A stretch of 12,493 nucleotides of DNA. Origin: Planctomycetota bacterium. Its GTDB lineage: Bacteria > Planctomycetota > PUPC01 > JABMSA01. Both the position numbers and the translations under genes were made by a program. The notes under the pieces are model-generated. The model saw nothing but the letters and a program-made list of their open reading frames with translations. It ran no database searches and was not told where the DNA came from. Below, in pieces: positions 7,359 through 12,493 of this stretch. The stretch's first letter is position 1; each line of letters starts with the position of its first letter. The stretch is from the NCBI GenBank assembly GCA_013202185.1, contig JABMSA010000387.1, forward strand, positions 1-12,493, in the 5' to 3' direction.

Positions 7359-7700
7359 GAGAACCAAGAATACTTGCGCTTTTGACGACGGCCCACTCGT
7401 ACGCGCACGCTAAACAGATACGAGCGTCTTCGCTCGTCGTGTTCAATCGCTCAATGACGGTCATCTTGGGCGGGGCGACGGGCCTCTGAAAGCCCAAGAG
7501 CTTTTGAAAGGTGGGCCTGCCTCGGAAGTCAGGTTAGGGGAGAACTTTTTGCAAAAAGTTTCCCTCCCACAAAATGATGAGCACATCCATTCCGATGACG
7601 AGGACGATTCGGGGGAAGCCCCCGTAGGGCGACAGACACATAGCCTCATTGTCTCAGTCTTACGCCCAACCACTCTTGGGACGTAAAAAAAAACGAGAAT
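7359..7700. other. Intergenic stretch without a convincing gene
   Basis: No frame here has a credible start plus a recognisable product. Visible structure: a 7-bp stem ACGAGCG/CGCTCGT with a 4-nt loop (7420-7437); TCTTGGGC/GCCCAAGA (7464-7471 with 7492-7499); an 18-bp palindrome at 7543-7560; a GC hairpin CGGGGG/CCCCCG (7610-7624); and an A9 run near 7685. The hairpins look like degenerate intergenic repeats or terminators rather than coding sequence. Confidence 0.5.
7537..7566. terminator. Strong stem around an 18-bp perfect palindrome
   Basis: AACTTTTTGCAAAAAGTT (7543-7560) is self-complementary, and GGGG/CCTC flanks extend the stem with one mismatch and wobbles. It has no clear T-tract after it on either strand, so it may be a bidirectional terminator, a protein-binding palindrome or a dispersed repeat. 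Confidence 0.35.
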
Positions 7701-7714
7701 ATGTGCCCATTTGC

Positions 7715-7743
7715 TTGACATTTACACGTTCATGGTGTATTAT
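7715..7743 (+). promoter_or_regulatory. Near-consensus promoter of the giant surface-protein gene
   Basis: TTGACA (7715-7720), a 17-bp spacer, then TATTAT (7738-7743), within AT-rich DNA that contrasts with the GC-rich surroundings. The predicted start is about 7750, giving a leader near 98 nt. The leader contains a hairpin ATGTAG/CTACAT (7764-7784), not recognised as a known riboswitch. Confidence 0.7.
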
Positions 7744-7835
7744 TATATATAGCAGAAAAGGGCATGTAGTTTTATATGCTACATCTCAGCCTGGTTCCGA
7801 AGGGCTTCCACCCGGCCCGCTCAGTCACTCTTGCA

Positions 7836-7840
7836 AGGGG
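7836..7840 (+). promoter_or_regulatory. Shine-Dalgarno of the giant gene
   Basis: AGGGG lies 7 nt before the ATG at 7848. Another in-frame ATG at 7842 is only 1 nt away from it, too close, so 7848 is preferred. Confidence 0.6.
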
Positions 7841-7847
7841 AATGCGC

Positions 7848-10800
7848 ATGAAGTCTTTTGCCGTTATCGCCGCTTTTGTCGTTTTTCTGATGTTTGCAGT
7901 ATGCACGCCGCCGGGATTTGGAATTGCCCGGGCCGCCGAGATAGCCGAAGCCCCCGGCCCGGTGCGTGATCTTGCTTTCGCCGATGATACCGGCGCGTCG
8001 GCTGCCGACGGTATCACCAATGACTCGGAGCTTGTGTTCACATGGACCGAGCCCGACGGCGGCGGCGCCGTGGGCTACGAGTACCAACTGAACGGCGTCG
8101 TCTGGGTTGCCGTTACGCCGGCGACGGTCGCGCTGTCGCCGGGCGAGGGCGCCCATACGCTGGAGGTGCGCGCCGTCAACGCCCTCGAGGAGCCGGGCGA
8201 TGCCGTATCCATCAACGTAACGGTCGACGTCACCGGCCCTGTCGTTGTTTCTCATTCGCCCAGCGGCCAGGTGCTGCTGCCCGTCGCTTCGGTTGATGTT
8301 ACCTTCAACGAGCCGATCGACGCCGCCACGTTCGACGTTTCGGACCTCGCCATCTCCGGGCCGGACGGCGCGATCACACCCGATTCGGTTACGGACCAGG
8401 GCAACGACACTTTCCGGATCGCCTTTCCCGTGCAGACGGTCAACGGCGCATACAGCGTGCTTGTGGGCCCGGGCATAGACGACCTCGCCGGCAACACGAT
8501 GGACCAGGACACCAGCGGAACCGGCGGCGAAAATCCGGCCGACGTATATGACGCGAGCTTCACCCTCGCGATACCCGCAGAAGAAGTAGAACTCAACGAC
8601 GCGCGCGTGACGGCCAACATGCTGCCTCTGGCGGAGGATCCGACCGACAGTGGTTTCATCATGGGCCTCGCCATCGGCACGATCGACCCGGCCAACGCAA
8701 ATGACTGGTGGAGCGATCCCGATTACTGGGGCTTTGTGGCGCTCGGCGGCGACGTGGTGACCCTGACGGTGAACGCGCCTCACAGCGACCTCAATCCCTA
8801 CGTTGAATTGCGAGACGGATCCGACACCCACCTGACCTCTGACGACGGCGGCGGGCCGGGCAGCCGTGATTCGCTCACACCGACCTACACGATCCCCACC
8901 AGCGGCATCTACTACGTCAGGATAGGCAAGTATTACTACAGCGCCGTGCCCGGCCTCTACGAACTGAGGGTGGATATCGCCCGCGGCATCCAATTGGAGA
9001 ACGATCGGAGTTACAGCAACGACAGCATCGGCGGAGCAAATGGGCTGACATTCGAAACGGCCGGCACCGAACGCAACGCAACGATAGCAGGCACGATGAT
9101 GTCGTCGGGCGACGTGGACCGTTTCGCCCTCCGCAGGATGAACCCCGGCGAGACGGTGTCGCTTGACCTCCGCCTGCCATCGGTGAGCACGCTCGACGGC
9201 CGCGTGGTGTTGGTCGACAGCAGCGGCACGCCGGTAGCAGACGACGACGGCGACGCCACCGACGGCGACTTCGCCGCGACGATCGCCATCGACGGCAACT
9301 ATTACGCGCAGGTACAGGCCAACTCGGGCTCGGGGACCCTTGGGCGGTATGTTTTGGATGTGACGCGGTCCGACGGCATCCCTCCGAAAGTGACTTCTGT
9401 AACTCGCATCCCCGCAGAAGGCGGCACAACGGCCGAGATGTTAGGATCGCTGACGGTCAACATAAGCGAGGACATGGACGCGTCGACGGTCAACGCGTTC
9501 AATCCGTACGGCCGCGCCTACAACGGCAATTATTATTTCGTGACCGAGTCGTCGATGAGCTGGACCGCCGCCGAAACTTATGCGCAGTTGATCGGCGGGC
9601 ACCTTGTGACGATCGACGACCAGGCCGAGCAGGATTTCGTGCAGAAGTGGTTCTGCAACTATGGGCCGTGGATCGGTCTTACAGACGTGGCCCTCAACGG
9701 CACATGGCTGTGGGCAAGCGGCGATGCCGTCGCATACACCAACTGGGCCTCAGGCGAGCCGAACAGCAGCAGCTACGACTATGCGCGCATGAACGGCTGG
9801 GGCACGTGGGAAGACCGCCACGTCACCCACGCCCACTATGGGCTGATCGAGCTTCCCGCCCCCACCGACGGCGACGGCGACGGCGTGCCCGACGCCATAG
9901 ACGTTGCCCCCGCCGATCCGCTGAACACGTGGGACCTGCGCTCCGACGGCGGCGACGGCACGTTCGACAACGGTGACGACGTGATATACAACCTCGTGTT
10001 GTCGTCGTCGTACAGCTCCGGCTTGTCGCTGGGGATGATCGTCGTGCGCGACGGCCCCCTGCCCGACGGCCACTATCGGCTCACCGTCAACAGCTCGATG
10101 AAAGATACCGTCGGCAACACCCTCGACGGAAACGGCGACCTGATCGGCGGCGATCCCTACCAACGGACCTTCTACGTATCGACAGTCTACTCCGTACCTT
10201 TGGAGAGCCCATCAAACAACGCTATTGGCCAAGCCGCTCCGCTGACGCTCGCCGAGGACCCGGCCGCAAGCGGATACTTCTCCGCCCGCGTGCTCGGGTC
10301 GCAGGATCCGACGACGAGCAACAACTGGTGGAGCGACCCCGACTATTACAGCTTCGAAGCCCTGGCGGGCGATCTCGTGTCCGTGAGTGTAGACACACCC
10401 GAGAACAGCGTCGACCCCTACGTGCAATTGCGTAATGCTTCCGACGCCAACCTGATCGCTGATGACAACAGTGGCCCGAAGACCGACGCGTTCATCAGCC
10501 ACTACACCATTCCATCCGATGGAACGTACTATCTGACAGTCGGCAAGTACTATTATAACACCACGCCGGGCAATTACCTGCTTCGGCTCGATGTTGCCCG
10601 CGGCATCCAGATGGAGAGCGACCTCCAATACAACAACGACGGCACCTCGGGGGCCGACCCGGTTACCCTTACGACGGCGGGCACCCACCGGACGGCCACG
10701 GTAGTCGGCACCGTCATGGAATCCGAGAGCACAAACCTGGATGAAGACACGTTCCTGCTGGGAGTGTTGAGCACCGGCATGACCGTGCAGGTGAGCACGC

Positions 10801-12493
10801 GGCTGCCGTCCACGAGCATCCTCATGCCCCGGGTGCAGATTCTCGACAGCACCGGCGCCGCCGTCTCCGATGACGACAGCAACTCCGAAGACGGCGCCGC
10901 CACGATTACGGTCCCCGCCGACGGCAGCTATTACGCTCGGGTGGACAACCCCGTCTGGTGGTATGGAGGGCACATCTACCGGCTCACACAAGGCACCATG
11001 ACGCCCGCCGACGCCGAGACGGAAGCAGCGGGGAGCGGGCATCTGGCCACGATCGACGACGCAGCCGAGCAGGCGTGGGTTCACAAGTGGTTCGGCGGAT
11101 CCAACCTCTGGATCGGCATGAACGATGCGCTGCTCGAAGGCACCTGGGAATGGACAAGCGGCGACGCCGTAACCTACACAAACTGGGCCTCCGCCGAGCC
11201 CAACAGCGGTAGTAGCTACGACTGGGCCTACATCCACAGTGGCAACGGGCTGTGGTACGACGGCTACAATACATGGAACTACTGGGGCCTGATCGAGATT
11301 CCAGGCGCAGGCAGCCCCGACGAGGCCGGAGCCGGCCCGTTCGGACAGTACCTGCTCGACGTCGACGTGGCCGACCTCGTGCCACCGCGCGTGAATTCCT
11401 TGACCCGCATACCAGCCAACGGCGGCACCACCGACCTGGTCATAGGCTCTTTCAATGTGAACTTGAGCGAGGACCTCGATCCCGCGACCGTCAACGCCAC
11501 GAACCCATTCGTCGGCCAATACAACGGGCATCACTACGTTCTCACTCCCTCGACAATGACATGGGCCGACGCCGAGACCTACGCCCAGGGCCTCCTCGGC
11601 AACCTCGCAACCATCGACGACCAGGCCGAGCAGGACTTCGTGGAGCGCTGGTTCGCCGGTTACAGCCCGTGGATCGGCCTGAATGACGTAGGCACCGAAG
11701 GCACTTGGGTGTGGTCAAGCGAAGACGAGGTAACCTATACCAACTGGGCCGCCACCGACCCGAACACCGCCTCGTACGACGCCGCCTACATGGACGGATA
11801 CGGACTGTGGTACGACTCTTACACCACGAGCACCCGCTGGGGCCTCGTTGAGGTACCTGTCGCAACCGACAACGACGGCGACGGCATACCCGACAATCTC
11901 GATGCGCATCCGGGCGACAGCCTCAACGCATGGGAGCTGCGGTCCGACGGCGGCGATGCCGTCTTCGACACTATCGACGACGTCGTGTACACCATCCGGC
12001 CCACGTCCACTTACAGTGCGGGCACCTCGATCAACTTCACGATCCTCGACGGCCCGCTCGCCGAGGGATCGTATCGATTCACGGCCAACACCACCCTCAC
12101 CGACATGGTCGGCAACGTGATCGACGGCGACGCCGACGGCACTGGCGGCGACAAGTACGAGCATTTCTTCACCGTCGCCGGGCGCCCGGGTTTCGTGTTT
12201 GAAGGGCGGATGAATAACAGTGCCGCAGCGGCAGCAGCGCTGGCCCTTGTCGAGGATCCGCCCGTCAGCGGCCACTTCATCGCCTCCGGCTACGGATCGC
12301 TCGATCCGTACGTCTCCAGCGACAGTTGGGGCGACTCCGACGTGTTCAAGTTCGAGGCGCAGGCCGGCGACAAGGTGTCCGTCAGCACCGATACGCCGGT
12401 AAGCGACGTCAACCCTTACACGTACATCTATAACGCAACGACCAACCTGCGCTCTGCCAACGACGAAGGTCCGTACAACGACGATTACATCAG
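7848..12493 (+). CDS. Giant secreted modular C-type lectin/PPC/Ig-like adhesin (C-terminus beyond window)
   Basis: I read every codon from the ATG at 7848 to the window edge and found no stop: 1548 complete codons, still open. Residues 1-29 are a signal peptide (MKSFAVIAAFVVFLMFAV, cleavage about ARA|AE). An Ig/FnIII-like domain follows at about 35-128, then an SbsA/Big_5-like Ig domain (VTFNEPIDAATF, DDLAGN) at about 129-242. Unit 1 (250-789) has a PPC domain, a PPC-like domain and an Ig-like domain split by a C-type lectin (558-669) and a DGDGDGVPDAID calcium loop. Unit 2 (790-1455) repeats this with an additional lectin (1039-1151). Unit 3 starts at 1456. The lectins keep WIG[LM], TNW, [ED]PN and W-x-D, residues tied to Ca and sugar binding in the family. 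The product is acidic and D/N/T-rich. A surface adhesin is inferred; no anchor is visible yet. Confidence 0.9.
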   Translation, partial: MKSFAVIAAFVVFLMFAVCTPPGFGIARAAEIAEAPGPVRDLAFADDTGASAADGITNDSELVFTWTEPDGGGAVGYEYQLNGVVWVAVTPATVALSPGEGAHTLEVRAVNALEEPGDAVSINVTVDVTGPVVVSHSPSGQVLLPVASVDVTFNEPIDAATFDVSDLAISGPDGAITPDSVTDQGNDTFRIAFPVQTVNGAYSVLVGPGIDDLAGNTMDQDTSGTGGENPADVYDASFTLAIPAEEVELNDARVTANMLPLAEDPTDSGFIMGLAIGTIDPANANDWWSDPDYWGFVALGGDVVTLTVNAPHSDLNPYVELRDGSDTHLTSDDGGGPGSRDSLTPTYTIPTSGIYYVRIGKYYYSAVPGLYELRVDIARGIQLENDRSYSNDSIGGANGLTFETAGTERNATIAGTMMSSGDVDRFALRRMNPGETVSLDLRLPSVSTLDGRVVLVDSSGTPVADDDGDATDGDFAATIAIDGNYYAQVQANSGSGTLGRYVLDVTRSDGIPPKVTSVTRIPAEGGTTAEMLGSLTVNISEDMDASTVNAFNPYGRAYNGNYYFVTESSMSWTAAETYAQLIGGHLVTIDDQAEQDFVQKWFCNYGPWIGLTDVALNGTWLWASGDAVAYTNWASGEPNSSSYDYARMNGWGTWEDRHVTHAHYGLIELPAPTDGDGDGVPDAIDVAPADPLNTWDLRSDGGDGTFDNGDDVIYNLVLSSSYSSGLSLGMIVVRDGPLPDGHYRLTVNSSMKDTVGNTLDGNGDLIGGDPYQRTFYVSTVYSVPLESPSNNAIGQAAPLTLAEDPAASGYFSARVLGSQDPTTSNNWWSDPDYYSFEALAGDLVSVSVDTPENSVDPYVQLRNASDANLIADDNSGPKTDAFISHYTIPSDGTYYLTVGKYYYNTTPGNYLLRLDVARGIQMESDLQYNNDGTSGADPVTLTTAGTHRTATVVGTVMESESTNLDEDTFLLGVLSTGMTVQVSTRLPSTSILMPRVQILDSTGAAVSDDDSNSEDGAATITVPADGSYYARVDNPVWWYGGHIYRLTQGTMTPADAETEAAGSGHLATIDDAAEQAWVHKWFGGSNLWIGMNDALLEGTWEWTSGDAVTYTNWASAEPNSGSSYDWAYIHSGNGLWYDGYNTWNYWGLIEIPGAGSPDEAGAGPFGQYLLDVDVADLVPPRVNSLTRIPANGGTTDLVIGSFNVNLSEDLDPATVNATNPFVGQYNGHHYVLTPSTMTWADAETYAQGLLGNLATIDDQAEQDFVERWFAGYSPWIGLNDVGTEGTWVWSSEDEVTYTNWAATDPNTASYDAAYMDGYGLWYDSYTTSTRWGLVEVPVATDNDGDGIPDNLDAHPGDSLNAWELRSDGGDAVFDTIDDVVYTIRPTSTYSAGTSINFTILDGPLAEGSYRFTANTTLTDMVGNVIDGDADGTGGDKYEHFFTVAGRPGFVFEGRMNNSAAAAAALALVEDPPVSGHFIASGYGSLDPYVSSDSWGDSDVFKFEAQAGDKVSVSTDTPVSDVNPYTYIYNATTNLRSANDEGPYNDDYI
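8595..10214 (+). repeat. Adhesin repeat unit 1 (540 codons)
   Basis: Starts at NDARVTANMLPLAEDP. It contains a PPC domain (WWSDPDYWGF to GLYELRVDIARGIQ), an intact PPC-like domain (DVDRFALRR to DGNYYAQV..GRYVLDV), an Ig-like half ending VNAFNP, the lectin/TSP3 cassette, and the second Ig-like half (TWDLRSDGGDGTFDNGDD to YQRTFYV). Confidence 0.8.
9507..9923 (+). other. Lectin 1 plus TSP3-like cassette inserted in an Ig-like domain
   Basis: Exactly 417 nt between VNAFNP and NTWDLRSDGGDG. The C-type lectin covers residues 558-669 (WIGL, WLWASGD, GEPN, WED), followed by DGDGDGVPDAID, a Ca-binding DxDxDG loop. GEPN matches the EPN motif that in animal lectins goes with mannose-type sugars; applying that specificity here is inference. 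Confidence 0.75.
10950..11324 (+). other. Lectin 2 inserted in a PPC-like domain
   Basis: Unit 1 reads DGNYYAQV then, 11 residues later, GRYVLDV. Unit 2 reads DGSYYARVDN, then a C-type lectin (residues 1039-1151; WIGM, WEWTSGD, AEPN, LWYD), then GPFGQYLLDV. The lectin therefore falls between two late beta-strands of the PPC fold. Confidence 0.75.
11508..11924 (+). other. Lectin 3 plus TSP3-like cassette inserted in an Ig-like domain
   Basis: Exactly 417 nt between VNATNP and NAWELRSDGGDA, the same size and position as in unit 1. The lectin covers residues 1225-1336 (WIGL, WVWSSED, TDPN, LWYD), followed by DNDGDGIPDNLD. The EPN glutamate is aspartate here. Confidence 0.75.
12213..12493 (+). 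repeat. Adhesin repeat unit 3 (partial)
   Basis: Starts at NNSAAAAAALALVEDP and gives the first 93 complete codons of another PPC domain (DSDVFKFEAQAGDKVSV) before the window ends. The WWSDPDY of units 1 and 2 is changed to SWGDSDV. Confidence 0.75.

Larger units (their letters stand above)
10215..12212 (+). repeat. Adhesin repeat unit 2 (666 codons)
   Basis: Starts at NNAIGQAAPLTLAEDP and aligns domain by domain with unit 1, but is 126 codons longer. An extra lectin inside its second PPC-like domain accounts for 124 of these. Confidence 0.8.

Noticed and set aside
7461..7721. Minus-strand 86-codon frame in the intergenic region
   Set aside because: It runs through the palindrome and hairpins, has low-complexity composition and no ribosome site.
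7751..7847. Riboswitch in the adhesin leader
   Set aside because: One 6-bp hairpin is seen, but no conserved core of any riboswitch class I know, including c-di-GMP types.
7848..7910. Lipoprotein signal (Cys19) on the adhesin
   Set aside because: The residues before Cys19 are FAV; a lipobox needs a small residue at -1, so signal peptidase I is more likely.
7821..8993. Minus-strand open frame (390 codons)
   Set aside because: Antisense to the giant adhesin start; it covers the adhesin promoter-proximal leader and has no recognisable product.
10212..11534. Minus-strand open frame (440 codons)
   Set aside because: Antisense to adhesin unit 2, where the plus frame shows PPC, lectin and Ig-like motifs.

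Overview
The window looks like a chromosomal stretch of a GC-rich, uncultured-type bacterium. I infer an environmental lineage of the Planctomycetota/Lentisphaerota/Hydrogenedentota kind. The grounds are very large secreted proteins built from PPC, C-type lectin, thrombospondin-3-like and Ig-like modules, families of large jelly-roll proteins, and intergenic DNA full of hairpin-rich repeats. No rRNA, tRNA or housekeeping gene is present, so the phylum is inference only.

Left half (1-6800): four genes, all on the minus strand. In transcription order they are (i) a Ycf48/BNR-type beta-propeller protein with a signal peptide (6800-5979, TTG start), (ii) a 936-residue exported or membrane-anchored beta-rich protein (5763-2953), (iii) its 926-residue tandem paralogue with a cleavable signal peptide (2923-143, 29 bp after the previous stop), and (iv) a small membrane protein whose ATG lies inside gene iii and which leaves the window at its left edge (179-<1). 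Genes ii-iv form a compact block. A 215-bp spacer with two mutually exclusive stems separates it from the propeller gene.

Middle (6801-7847): about 1 kb without a convincing gene. It holds a good minus-strand promoter for the propeller gene. It also holds a composite inverted element of about 384 bp (6975-7358) whose two arms are diverged copies of one three-hairpin sequence, with compensatory base changes, around two pairs of AATGATTCTGCTAC-like repeats. Further palindromes follow, then a near-consensus plus-strand promoter (7715-7743).

Right half (7848-12493): one uninterrupted plus-strand reading frame of at least 1548 codons, still open at the window edge. It encodes a secreted modular protein: signal peptide, two Ig-like domains, then a long repeat unit (PPC, PPC-like, Ig-like domain carrying a C-type lectin plus Ca-binding DxDxDG loop). 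The unit occurs twice in full and starts a third time. The lectins sit inside other beta-sandwich domains: the same 139-residue lectin/TSP3 cassette splits the Ig-like domain in both units, and an extra lectin splits the second PPC-like domain of unit 2. This nested architecture, probably a Ca-dependent carbohydrate-binding surface adhesin, is the most interesting content of the window. The two halves are divergently transcribed from the repeat-rich middle. All products with a readable N-terminus appear to be exported or membrane proteins, so the region has a cell-envelope theme, but nothing in the sequence proves that the two halves cooperate.
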